From contig CP072328.1 of NCBI GenBank assembly GCA_018127705.1, positions 310,001 through 374,000 on the forward strand: 64,000 bases of DNA. Reading direction: 5' to 3'. The notes below the pieces were generated by a model that saw only the letters and a program-made list of their open reading frames with translations, searched no databases and was not told the DNA's origin. The position numbers were made by a program, and so were the translations under genes. This document shows, piece by piece, positions 35,266 through 42,624 of the stretch (position 1 is the first letter of the stretch; every line of letters begins with the position of its first letter). The stretch is from TM7 phylum sp. oral taxon 349 (GTDB lineage Bacteria; Patescibacteriota; Saccharimonadia; Saccharimonadales; Saccharimonadaceae).

Positions 35266-35922
35266 CTATCTTTTTTTCGAAAACAACACTTTGAATTGGC
35301 GCTTGAGCTTAGTGCGCGTACTTTCTTGTTTGAGTGCGTGAATAATCATTGGCAAAACCGATAGGAATATAATAATGAGCGCTGCGACCTCAATATTTAC
35401 ACCCGCTTTGGTCAAAAACTCGCCGGCGTAATATCCGAGATAGACAAACAGCGACGACCATAAGAATCCGCCGATAACGTTGTATGTAATAAATGTGCGG
35501 TAATGCATATTGCTTGCGCCGGCAACAATTGGCGCAAACGTGCGAACAATCGGCACAAACCGTGCGAGCACGATCGTGATTGAGCCGTGCTTAGCATAGA
35601 ATGTTTCGGTTTGGTCGAGATATTTTTTCTTAAAGAACCGCGAGTTTTCTTTTTGAAATAATTTACGGCCGACTTTATGCCCGAATTCAAATCCGACACT
35701 ATCGCCGGCGACGGCTGCGGCAAAAATAAGTAATGCAAAAATATGAATATCAATTGGTTGTCCATTAAATCCAAGAATCTGCTGTTGCACCATGTACCCG
35801 GCGGTGAATAGTAAACTGTCGCCTGGAAAAATGAATCCAATGAGCAACCCTGACTCGGCAAAGACAACGAGCAGAATTGCGAGAATTCCAAAGCTAGTGA
35901 TGGCGTGAATGAGTGTTTCCAC
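35266..35922 (-). CDS. DedA-family membrane protein
   Basis: 218 residues on the minus strand, starting at a GTG. Family features: EFGHKVGRKLFQKENSRFFK (about residues 78-97), YAKHGSITIVLARFVPIVR (about 108-126), TFAPIVAGASNMHYRTFITY with GGFLWSSLFVYLGYYAG; re-entrant loops and four to five membrane helices. The family includes UPT and other undecaprenyl-phosphate or phospholipid transporters that need proton-motive force. The basic C-terminus (TRTKLKRQFKVLFSKKR) is usual. A TATAAT (minus strand, 35934-35929) lies 6 nt before the GTG, so it should be leaderless. It diverges from the bL25 gene. Confidence 0.93.
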   Translation of the reverse strand: METLIHAITSFGILAILLVVFAESGLLIGFIFPGDSLLFTAGYMVQQQILGFNGQPIDIHIFALLIFAAAVAGDSVGFEFGHKVGRKLFQKENSRFFKKKYLDQTETFYAKHGSITIVLARFVPIVRTFAPIVAGASNMHYRTFITYNVIGGFLWSSLFVYLGYYAGEFLTKAGVNIEVAALIIIFLSVLPMIIHALKQESTRTKLKRQFKVLFSKKR

Positions 35923-35928
35923 TCAACT

Positions 35929-35934
35929 ATTATA
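35929..35934 (-). promoter_or_regulatory. TATAAT box 6 nt before the dedA-family gene (leaderless)
   Basis: TATAAT on the minus strand at 35934-35929; the start GTG is 35922-35920. Confidence 0.58.
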
Positions 35935-35986
35935 ACAATTTTTTGTATTTTTTAGTAAGTCGTTTGGCTTAAAACTATCTCTCAAG

Positions 35987-36043
35987 TATAATGATTGTGG
36001 TAATATAATAAATAATAACTCCGGAAACATATCCGAAAAGGAG
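35987..36043 (+). promoter_or_regulatory. Promoters and ribosome site for the bL25 gene
   Basis: Two TATAAT hexamers (35987-35992 and 36004-36009) and a strong Shine-Dalgarno AAAAGGAG (36036-36043) 4-5 nt before the ATG at 36048. Leader about 32-49 nt. Confidence 0.65.
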
Positions 36044-36047
36044 AAAT

Positions 36048-36749
36048 ATGGGAGACAAGATAACATTGAGAGTAGATCGCCGAGAAATTTTCGGCAAGAA
36101 AGTAAAGCAGTTGCGGAGACGAGGGTTGACACCGGGTGTTGTGTATGGTGCGAATATGGAGTCGATTGCAATTCAGGCTGACGCAGGGGAGGTGGCGCGT
36201 GTATATGCGGAAGCCGGCAAGCATACGCCGGTGCAGTTGTCGGGTACGAAACACCGTATTGCGATGATTAAAGCTGCGGAATTTCATCCTATTAAGCATG
36301 GTGTTATTCGCCACATTTCATTTCATGCGGTTCGTGCCAATGAGCCGGTGGTGGCGGAAGTGCCGATCCGCCTGGCTGGCGAGGGTGAGTCAGTGGCGGA
36401 GCGTAACGGATTGGTCGTTTTGCAAGCGATTGAGAAGATTGAGGTCAAAGCACTGCCGATGGAACTGCCAGAGTATCTAGAGGTGTCGATTATGGATCTC
36501 GCGAATGCTGGCGATCGCGTTACGATTGGCGATATACTGTTGCCATCAGGTGTAGAGATTGTCGATAATGACGATGGTCGCGAAGGTACGGCCGACGACA
36601 ATGTTACCGTGAAAGATTTAGTCGTTGCCAGCGTGTATGAGCCGGCTGCACTTGAAGCTGCAAACGAAGCGGCGGCAGGAGAATCGACTTCGGCTGACGC
36701 TGAGGATGTACCAGTTGAAGGCGAAAATCCAGGTGCGGAAGCAGAATAA
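36048..36749 (+). CDS. rplY: Ribosomal protein bL25 (CTC type)
   Basis: Binds 5S rRNA in the large subunit. 233 residues: the N-terminal L25 domain (about 1-95; LRVDRREIFGKKVKQLRRRG, LTPGVVYGANMESIAIQ, VQLSGTKHRIAMIKAAEFHP) and the C-terminal TL5/CTC beta domain (about 100-190; LPMELPEYLEVSIMDLANAG, VTIGDILLPSGVEI). This long CTC form is usual outside enteric bacteria. An acidic Ala/Glu-rich tail of about 45 residues follows. It has an ordinary leader with a strong ribosome site, unlike most neighbours. Ends at a bidirectional terminator. Confidence 0.94.
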   Translation: MGDKITLRVDRREIFGKKVKQLRRRGLTPGVVYGANMESIAIQADAGEVARVYAEAGKHTPVQLSGTKHRIAMIKAAEFHPIKHGVIRHISFHAVRANEPVVAEVPIRLAGEGESVAERNGLVVLQAIEKIEVKALPMELPEYLEVSIMDLANAGDRVTIGDILLPSGVEIVDNDDGREGTADDNVTVKDLVVASVYEPAALEAANEAAAGESTSADAEDVPVEGENPGAEAE

Positions 36750-36770
36750 AAGGTAGCATAAATGTTTTAA

Positions 36771-36799
36771 TCGTCCCCCAGAATTGGGGGGCGATTTTT
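36771..36799. terminator. Bidirectional terminator between bL25 and the ABC exporter
   Basis: A 10-bp stem, TCGTCCCCCA (36771-36780) with TGGGGGGCGA (36785-36794), 4-nt loop, T run at 36795-36799 for the plus strand and A-rich sequence (TTTTAA, 36765-36770) for the minus strand. It separates convergent genes; the minus gene ends at 36798. Confidence 0.88.
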
Positions 36800-38570
36800 A
36801 TTCATCAATAAACCCGCCAGACTGTCGTTGCCATAATTGCGCGTATGTACCGTTCTTTTTCAGCAACTCGTTGTGCGTGCCGTCCTCAATAATGCGACCG
36901 CGTTTCATGACAATAATGCGGTCAAGTTTGGCGATAGTTGACAGGCGATGAGCGATAACTATAGATGTACGGTTTTTCATCAACGTTTCGAGCGATTTTT
37001 GAATTAATGCTTCGGATTCCGAGTCGAGCGCTGATGTCGCTTCGTCAAGGACTAAAATTGGCGCATCTTTCAAAATTGCGCGGGCGATAGCGATACGCTG
37101 GCGTTGTCCGCCCGATAATTTTACGCCGCGCTCGCCGACAAGCGTGTCAAATCCATCGTGTAATTTCGTGATGAAATCATATGCGCCAGCTTGCTTGGCG
37201 GCTTTCTTTGCAGCGGATTTTGTTGCGCCAGGTCGTCCGTACGCGATATTGTCCAGCACTGAGCGGTGAAAGAGCAGCGGTTCTTGGGGTACATACGCAA
37301 TACTTGAGCGTAAGCTTGCCTGTGTGACGTCGGCGATATTTTGCGAGTCAATTAAAATCTCACCGCTATCAATGTCAGCAAAGCGTAGGAGTAGTTTTGT
37401 TAGCGTCGTCTTTCCTGAGCCAGATGTGCCAACTAGTCCAACTTTTTCGCCAGGTTTGATGGTCAGCGAGAAATTCTTAAACAGCGTGTCACCTTGTCCT
37501 TCATCATGCGTGAATGTCACATTATTCATGACGATTTCGCCGTGCGAAATGCGTAATTTTCTCGCACTTTTATCAATCAAGCTTGTCGGTGTTTGTAGAA
37601 TTTCCGCCATGTCACGCGCGTCGCCAAGCACGCGGTTATAATTGCGCATAATACCGTTCATATTCCATAGCTCGCGCGTCATTGTACCGGTGTAGGTAAT
37701 GATTAGGTAAATCGCTGCTACCGATACAGTGTTATGCTGTGCAGCGTAGACGGCGAACGCGATAGCGACAACTTTGATGGTCGTCGTAATTGATGAATAA
37801 ATAGCGCTCATTTTCAGAAAACCGGACATCAAATTAAATGAAGCGCTGCGCCAGTTGTTTGCTGTTTTGGTAAATTCTTTACTTTCTCGCATCTCGACGC
37901 CTGATGATTTCACTGCCATAATATTAGAGATAGCATCAGCGATTTTGCCGCTCATAGTATTGTTGGCAGCCGCTTCTTCTTCGTTTAGCTTCATCATTGG
38001 TCGCGAACCAAAATAGACCACTATAATGAAAATAACCGCGAAAATCGCCAAAAAGATAGCGTATTGCCATAACAATGTTGAGAGAACAACGATTGATCCA
38101 ATAATGGAAATCACGACTGGCAGAATCGACCAAATGATAGTATCCCAGAAGCGTTCAAACGCTCCGGTAAATTTATTTGTTTGGCTAACGAGCGAGCCGC
38201 CAAACTTGTTAGCGTGGAAAAATAACGTTTCGTTTGCTAATTTGTTGAATATTTTTACATACAAATCGCGCATCACAGAGACCTCGAATGTCCACACTAG
38301 ATAAAGCACTAAGCGCCAACCGATAATCTCCGACCATAGTTGTGATAGTCCGTATAATATCACGAGCTGCCATAAGTTGCTGGTGTTGCTAAGTTGTCTA
38401 TGCTGGATTATGTCGAGCAGCTGCGCAATAATCAGTGGGCCAACAAACATGCCAACAATAAACGTAGTTGCCGTGGCAATAACTGCTATATTTCGTCGCC
38501 ATTTATATGACTGCGATGCACGCCAAAATAAGCGCAGAATAGATTGGCTGTTTTTTGATTTTTTACTCAC
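36798..38570 (-). CDS. ABC exporter, fused permease and ATPase (MdlB/MsbA-like)
   Basis: 590 residues from the GTG at 38570, which has AAGGAG (38583-38578) 7 nt upstream; the longer frame to 38600 is not needed. Six membrane helices in about residues 20-320 (for example TFIVGMFVGPLIIAQLLDII and SVAAIYLIITYTGT), then the ATPase: Walker A GLVGTSGSGKTTLTKLLLRF (about 378-397), Q-loop AYVPQEPLLF, signature LSGGQRQRIAIARAIL (about 488-503), Walker B ILVLDEATSALDSE (about 507-520) and H-loop IVIAHRLST. Half-transporters of this class work as dimers and export lipids, peptides or drugs. The substrate is not known. Convergent with bL25. Confidence 0.93.
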   Translation of the reverse strand: MSKKSKNSQSILRLFWRASQSYKWRRNIAVIATATTFIVGMFVGPLIIAQLLDIIQHRQLSNTSNLWQLVILYGLSQLWSEIIGWRLVLYLVWTFEVSVMRDLYVKIFNKLANETLFFHANKFGGSLVSQTNKFTGAFERFWDTIIWSILPVVISIIGSIVVLSTLLWQYAIFLAIFAVIFIIVVYFGSRPMMKLNEEEAAANNTMSGKIADAISNIMAVKSSGVEMRESKEFTKTANNWRSASFNLMSGFLKMSAIYSSITTTIKVVAIAFAVYAAQHNTVSVAAIYLIITYTGTMTRELWNMNGIMRNYNRVLGDARDMAEILQTPTSLIDKSARKLRISHGEIVMNNVTFTHDEGQGDTLFKNFSLTIKPGEKVGLVGTSGSGKTTLTKLLLRFADIDSGEILIDSQNIADVTQASLRSSIAYVPQEPLLFHRSVLDNIAYGRPGATKSAAKKAAKQAGAYDFITKLHDGFDTLVGERGVKLSGGQRQRIAIARAILKDAPILVLDEATSALDSESEALIQKSLETLMKNRTSIVIAHRLSTIAKLDRIIVMKRGRIIEDGTHNELLKKNGTYAQLWQRQSGGFIDE

Positions 38571-38698
38571 GATAAATCTCCTTTTTGTAGTGTTTTGCAA
38601 CTTAAATTCTTATGTATTGTCGAGCGAATAAGTGAAGAGAAAATAGAGGAACTCTCTTACGAGTTCATAATAAGTAGATTATATAGCAAGATAGAGTC

Positions 38699-39010
38699 AT
38701 GAGTCAAACTGCAAGGCTGTTTATTGCTCGTCATGGTCAAAATGAAGATAACACAAACGGAGTTTTGAATGGTTATCGCGAGCTTTTGAGACCGTGCAGA
38801 TTTATCATTAATGTAAATGATTTACCAGAACCAATCGTTGTACCAGAAATTATTAAGTGCGATTTTGGCGTAATGATAGAACGACTTGATGGTTGCATAG
38901 AAGAGATGTGCTCGCCAGACACTATTAAAACTGATACGATTATATATTTTCTTAATCCCGATGATGTAGAAACATTTGATGGTGCATATCGTAAGGTCGG
39001 AACAATTTAA
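38699..39010 (+). CDS. Short protein with histidine-phosphatase N-terminus only (truncated or hybrid)
   Basis: 103 residues from ATG 38699. Residues 6-27 (RLFIARHGQNEDNTNGVLNGYR) carry the RHG catalytic motif and the NG-LNGxR stretch of the histidine phosphatase / phosphoglycerate mutase superfamily. The full domain needs about 170-200 residues with a second catalytic histidine, and this protein ends after about 75 more residues that I cannot match to it (NDLPEPIVVPEIIKCDFG...YFLNPDDVETFDGAYRKV). Either a deletion removed the middle of the phosphatase or a new C-terminus was joined. The upstream AT-rich stretch (ATTATATAG, near 38678-38686) may be its promoter. Probably not an active phosphatase. 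Confidence 0.6.
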   Translation: MSQTARLFIARHGQNEDNTNGVLNGYRELLRPCRFIINVNDLPEPIVVPEIIKCDFGVMIERLDGCIEEMCSPDTIKTDTIIYFLNPDDVETFDGAYRKVGTI

Positions 39011-39082
39011 TCGTTGGGCTTGTTTAATAAAATTTATTCTGCAGTTGGTGATATTGTGATATGACTAGTTAAAATAAGATAC

Positions 39083-39111
39083 TTGTATTTTTAGTGTAAA
39101 CGATTTACAAT
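39083..39111 (+). promoter_or_regulatory. Promoter with palindromic operator for the second Fur-type gene
   Basis: TTGTAT (39083-39088), a 17-nt spacer and TACAAT (39106-39111). A perfect 6-3-6 palindrome TGTAAA-CGA-TTTACA (39095-39109) covers the spacer and -10. The ATG at 39118 is 6 nt after the -10. It is a good autoregulation site. Confidence 0.7.
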
Positions 39112-39117
39112 AAGAGT

Positions 39118-39528
39118 ATGACAACCATCATACGCCGCGAAAGTAAATATGCTAATTTAGTGCGGGATTGTATAAAGCAATTAGGTCACGCGACTCATGC
39201 TGATATTATGCAGTACTACACCGATCGCTATATACAGGTGAGCGCAACGACAATTCACCGAATCACGCAGCGATTAGTTGAGGACGGCGAAATAGTGCTT
39301 GCACCAAAGACAAAGGATGGTGATAAACGGTTCGACGCAAATATGAAACCACACGATCATTTTTGCTGCACTCGGTGCGATTGTTTGATTGACATTACGT
39401 GTCCTGCGCCATGTCGCAAGATTCTGCAAGCCCAATTGTGTAATTGCGTGCTAGACGGTTCTTTGACGGTTTATGGTGAGTGTCAAGAATGTAGCTGTTG
39501 TAGAAAGGAGGAACATGCCGATGAATAA
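39118..39528 (+). CDS. Fur-family repressor, cysteine-rich variant
   Basis: 136 residues. Winged helix at about 10-60 (LVRDCIKQLGHATHADIMQYY; VSATTIHRITQRLVEDGEIV), then the metal part KPHDHFCCTRCDCLIDITC (about 78-96), CPAPC, and the C-terminal CQECSCCRKEEHADE. The usual structural CxxC pairs are present (CTRC, CQEC), with an unusual eight or so extra cysteines (CC, CDC, CPAPC, CNC, CSCC). It lacks the long HHHH block of the other copy at 30.3 kb, so it probably senses a different metal or a thiol signal. Its last 8 nt overlap the ORF of a Cys-repeat peptide, and the ribosome site for that peptide lies in its coding end. Thioredoxin follows. Confidence 0.85.
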   Translation: MTTIIRRESKYANLVRDCIKQLGHATHADIMQYYTDRYIQVSATTIHRITQRLVEDGEIVLAPKTKDGDKRFDANMKPHDHFCCTRCDCLIDITCPAPCRKILQAQLCNCVLDGSLTVYGECQECSCCRKEEHADE

Positions 39529-39619
39529 AGCATGCAAGTGTATAAAAACCACATGCCAAGATTGCGCTAGCAATTGTAATTGTAATTGTAATTGTAATTG
39601 TAATTGTTCTGCTGAATAG
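39521..39619 (+). CDS. Asn-Cys repeat mini-protein (metallothionein-like), overlapping the Fur-type gene
   Basis: 32 codons: ten cysteines at residues 5, 7, 12, 15, 19, 21, 23, 25, 27 and 29. After CKC and CQDC the last part is six Asn-Cys dipeptides, coded by six perfect AATTGT hexamers, then SAE and a TAG stop. A textbook Shine-Dalgarno AAAGGAGG (39504-39511) lies 9 nt upstream of the ATG; an in-frame ATG at 39515 is only 3 nt from it. The gene overlaps the Fur-type gene end by 8 nt, so translation should be coupled, and both share the palindromic promoter. The CxC and CxxC pattern is that of metallothioneins and other metal-thiolate peptides. Function is inferred, not seen; below the length limit of most gene finders. 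Confidence 0.72.
   Translation: MNKACKCIKTTCQDCASNCNCNCNCNCNCSAE
39572..39607 (+). repeat. (AATTGT)6 in-frame tandem repeat
   Basis: Six perfect hexamers coding Asn-Cys. The 6-bp unit preserves reading frame, so slippage would add or remove Asn-Cys pairs. Confidence 0.97.
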
Positions 39620-39635
39620 ACAGTTGGCAGAATGG

Positions 39636-39660
39636 TATAATAAAAGAGCGACAAGGAGGG
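39636..39660 (+). promoter_or_regulatory. Promoter and ribosome site for thioredoxin
   Basis: TATAAT at 39636-39641 and Shine-Dalgarno AAGGAGGG at 39653-39660, 3 nt before ATG 39664. It may also be read from the Fur-type operon. Confidence 0.6.
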
Positions 39661-39663
39661 AAT

Positions 39664-39996
39664 ATGGCATTATACAATATAACGAATCGTCAGGAGTTTG
39701 AGGAGAAAGTGCTGCAAAGTGCCAATCCGGTATTAGTGGATTTTTGGGCGACCTGGTGTCCGCCGTGCCGTGCGATGGCGCCAATTTTACAGCAAATTGC
39801 CGACGAAACTAATTTTGATGTTATCAAAATTGACACGGAGGCGAGCGGTGATAATAGTGAATTGGCAAGAGAACATCGCGTGCAAGGTATTCCGAATATG
39901 AAGGTCTTTGCGGGGGGCAAGGAGATTCAAGAACTGATTGGCATGAGACCGAAGCAGGTCTTGATTGATGCGCTCGAAAAAGCCGTGAAGAAGTAG
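39664..39996 (+). CDS. Thioredoxin with a CPPC active site
   Basis: 110-residue thioredoxin fold. The active site is FWATWCPPCRAMAPIL (about residues 23-38): WCPPC where classic thioredoxin has WCGPC, which changes the redox potential toward a more TlpA/ResA-like value in known examples. The cis-proline loop is GIPNMKVFAGGK (about 76-87). No signal peptide, so cytoplasmic. It directly follows the cysteine-repeat peptide and the Fur-type regulator, and precedes the UDG-like gene by 20 nt. A link between the disulfide chemistry of the three genes is plausible but unproved. Confidence 0.92.
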   Translation: MALYNITNRQEFEEKVLQSANPVLVDFWATWCPPCRAMAPILQQIADETNFDVIKIDTEASGDNSELAREHRVQGIPNMKVFAGGKEIQELIGMRPKQVLIDALEKAVKK

Positions 39997-40016
39997 GTGA
40001 ACGGCTGAGTAACTTT

Positions 40017-40595
40017 ATGTCGAGCCCGTTGCTTCTTCAGCAAATTGCCGACGATGATATGAACGCGGCGTTTCGCGCCAAAGGGTGGACGCCAGTATAT
40101 ACTGCGTCACCCTATTCACGTATTGTGCTAGTTGGGCAAGCGCCGGGGCGAATCGCACAGCAAACGCATAAGCCGTGGAATGATGCAAGCGGGCGATTGT
40201 TGCGCCAGTGGCTGGGTGTAAGTGATGAGCAGTTTTACAATCCTGATTTGTTTGCGCTCATGCCAATGGATTTTTATTATCCTGGCAAAGGTGTGCACGG
40301 CGATTTGCCGCCGCGAAACAATTTTGCCGCAATGTGGCATCCGCGGTTGCTGGAGCGTATGTCGTATGTGCGTTTAATAATTTTAGTTGGCGCATATGCA
40401 CAGAAATATTATTTAACGGGACACGCTAAAAAGAATGTAACTGCAACGGTAGCGCAATTTGATGCGTATTTACCGAATTATTTTCCGCTTGTGCACCCGT
40501 CGCCGCTCAATATTGGTTGGCGTAAACGTAACCCATGGTTTGAAGCGGAGGTGATTCCGATTTTGCAGAATGTAGTAAAGGAGGCGCTGGCATGA
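40017..40595 (+). CDS. Uracil-DNA glycosylase-superfamily protein
   Basis: 192 residues. The family's first motif is VLVGQAPGRIAQQTHKPWND (about residues 38-57), with the water-activating position in GQAPGR, and the C-terminal motif is LVHPSPLNIGWRKRNPWF (about 160-177). GxAPG and HPSP are the superfamily signature (MUG/UDG-like, YcgI type). The substrate may be uracil or another damaged base; the family includes members with other roles. It overlaps the DUF488 gene by 4 nt. Confidence 0.85.
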   Translation: MSSPLLLQQIADDDMNAAFRAKGWTPVYTASPYSRIVLVGQAPGRIAQQTHKPWNDASGRLLRQWLGVSDEQFYNPDLFALMPMDFYYPGKGVHGDLPPRNNFAAMWHPRLLERMSYVRLIILVGAYAQKYYLTGHAKKNVTATVAQFDAYLPNYFPLVHPSPLNIGWRKRNPWFEAEVIPILQNVVKEALA

Positions 40596-40969
40596 CGACG
40601 TACGATACTAAGCGAATATATGAAGATGCGAAGCCAGGCGATGGTTACCGTGTTTTGGTTGATCGATTGTGGCCGCGCGGCATAAGCAAAGATAAGGCGG
40701 CGCTTGGCGAATGGTGCAGAGAGATTGCGCCAAGCAATGAACTGCGGCAATGGTTTGCGCACGATCCTGCTAAGTATGATGAGTTTAAGGTAAAATATTT
40801 ACAAGAGTTGGCGAATAATCCTGAAGCGGCAGCAGCTCTTGCGCGTTGGCGTTCTTATACGCGAGTTACACTGCTCTATAGCGCAAAAGATACAGCACAT
40901 AATCAAGCAGTAGTGTTGTTAGAATACTTACACTTGCATGAATCAGACAATCTAAGGGTTATTCCATAG
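40592..40969 (+). CDS. DUF488-family protein (YeaO-like)
   Basis: 125 residues with the family motifs RVLVDRLWPRGISKDKA (about 20-36), EWCREIAPSNELRQWFAHDP (about 40-59) and RVTLLYSAKDTAHNQAVVL (about 91-109). Its molecular function is not established. The start overlaps the UDG-like stop by 4 nt, so the pair is co-translated. No other function can be claimed. Confidence 0.88.
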   Translation: MTTYDTKRIYEDAKPGDGYRVLVDRLWPRGISKDKAALGEWCREIAPSNELRQWFAHDPAKYDEFKVKYLQELANNPEAAAALARWRSYTRVTLLYSAKDTAHNQAVVLLEYLHLHESDNLRVIP

Positions 40970-41009
40970 TAGTATGCTATTGTCGTGAACCAAAACGCGC
41001 TATTCGCGA

Positions 41010-41024
41010 TATAATAAACATATG
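41010..41024 (+). promoter_or_regulatory. TATAAT box 6 nt before uvrC (leaderless)
   Basis: TATAAT at 41010-41015 and ATG at 41022. Confidence 0.6.
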
Positions 41025-42587
41025 AATGCGGCGCTTAAGGAAAAATTGAAAACGCTCCCGCGCACTCCAGGCGTGTACTTTCATAAGTCTAAAGACGATG
41101 AGATTATTTATATTGGCAAGGCGGCTATTCTGAAAAATCGCGTGCGGCAATATTTTCAAAGTAAGGCTGATATGGACGTAAAAACGCGCGCATTGGTAGC
41201 GGAAATCAATGATACCGATTGGATCGAAACTGAAAGTGAAATGGATGCGCTATTTTTGGAAAGCGAAATGGTGAAGCGTTATATGCCGCGCTATAATATT
41301 TTGTTGCGCGATGATAAATCGCAAACATTCGTCCGTATTGATATGAAGAGCGAATGGCCGACGGTAACGTTTACGCGGAATCCGGCAGACGATGGTGCGA
41401 CATATATTGGTCCGTTCTATAGTGGCTTTGCAGTGAAAAAAGCGCTGCGGTATTTACGTAAAATTTTTCCATATTATATTAAGCCGCCGAAACGTGAACG
41501 TATGAATCTAGAGGAACAAATTGGATTGGCGCCAAGTGCTGATATGACGAGTCAAGAATATAAAAAATCACTGCGCAAATTGATTAGATATATTGAAGGC
41601 GGGCGCATGAAAATCGCCAAAGAAATTGAGTGCGACATGAAGCGGGCGGCGCGCAGCCAAGAGTTTGAAACAGCTGCGCAGCTGCGCAATAAGTTGTCGT
41701 ACATGCACGAACTGCAGCGGCGGATTATGTTCGGCGACCGCGAGTTTTTGGATATATCAAAAGACCAAGCATTGGCGCAATTAGCTCAATTGCTCGGATT
41801 GCAATCACCGCCAGCGCGCATTGAGGGCTATGATATTTCGCATATGAGCGGCACGAATGTAGTGGCGAGCATGGTAGTATTCACAAACGGTGTGAGCGAC
41901 CGTGCGCAGTATCGTAAATTTAAAATGCACGTGCAGCGTAACGACGATACGGCAAATATGCGCGAAACGATTCGCCGCCGTTTTAGTGCAAAAAATGTAA
42001 AAGCATGGGGTATGCCAGATTTACTGCTCATTGATGGCGGTAAAGGACAGTTGAACGCGGTACTATGTGAATTAGAAGTTCTCGGCGTGAATGTGCCGGC
42101 GATTGGAGTGGCGAAGCGCGATGAAGAAATTGTGATTGCAAAAGGTCGTTCGCCGATTGACGAGTCGTATATCGAGAAAATGGTAGCGAAGCCGACCCCT
42201 GGTGCGGTGGTGATTGATTCAAGCGGATACTATTTTGTGAATTTACATGTCGGGCGGCAGAATGCCGGTTCGCATTCAAAGAATTTGCGCGGTGGTGATG
42301 CGCCTAGTCCATACGAAGACACGATAAAACTATTTCAGCGTATTCGCGACGAGGCGCATCGATTTGCTGTTAGCTATCACACGACGCTGAAGCGGGCGAA
42401 TGCGACTAAGAGTGTTCTTAGTACGATTACCGGCGTTGGTTCGGCGACGCAGAAAAAACTTGTGCGTGCATTTGGCAGCGTGCGCGGTGTGCAGACGGCA
42501 AGCGAAGAGCAGCTGCGAACGGTTGTGAATCCCGTGTTGGCGGCACGTATTCGGGCAACGTTTATGGACAACGGCTCGAAACTCTAG
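41022..42587 (+). CDS. uvrC: Excinuclease ABC subunit UvrC
   Basis: Makes both incisions in nucleotide excision repair. 521 residues, shorter than the usual about 600. GIY-YIG nuclease at the N-terminus (TPGVYFHKSKDDEIIYIGKA, about residues 11-30); UVR motif ECDMKRAARSQEFETAAQLR (about 203-222) for UvrB binding; RNase H-like nuclease with RIEGYDISHMSGTNVVASMV (about 266-285) and LLIDGGKGQLNAV (about 335-347); one helix-hairpin-helix pair at the C-terminus (ITGVGSATQKKLVRAFGSVR, about 467-486). The shortness is spread over linkers; no key motif is lost. Confidence 0.95.
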   Translation: MNAALKEKLKTLPRTPGVYFHKSKDDEIIYIGKAAILKNRVRQYFQSKADMDVKTRALVAEINDTDWIETESEMDALFLESEMVKRYMPRYNILLRDDKSQTFVRIDMKSEWPTVTFTRNPADDGATYIGPFYSGFAVKKALRYLRKIFPYYIKPPKRERMNLEEQIGLAPSADMTSQEYKKSLRKLIRYIEGGRMKIAKEIECDMKRAARSQEFETAAQLRNKLSYMHELQRRIMFGDREFLDISKDQALAQLAQLLGLQSPPARIEGYDISHMSGTNVVASMVVFTNGVSDRAQYRKFKMHVQRNDDTANMRETIRRRFSAKNVKAWGMPDLLLIDGGKGQLNAVLCELEVLGVNVPAIGVAKRDEEIVIAKGRSPIDESYIEKMVAKPTPGAVVIDSSGYYFVNLHVGRQNAGSHSKNLRGGDAPSPYEDTIKLFQRIRDEAHRFAVSYHTTLKRANATKSVLSTITGVGSATQKKLVRAFGSVRGVQTASEEQLRTVVNPVLAARIRATFMDNGSKL

Positions 42588-42607
42588 CGAAATATATCGT
42601 AATGCGC

Positions 42608-42624
42608 TATACTAAGATGAAATG
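42608..42624 (+). promoter_or_regulatory. TATACT box 8 nt before the holin-like gene (leaderless)
   Basis: TATACT at 42608-42613 and ATG at 42622. Confidence 0.55.
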
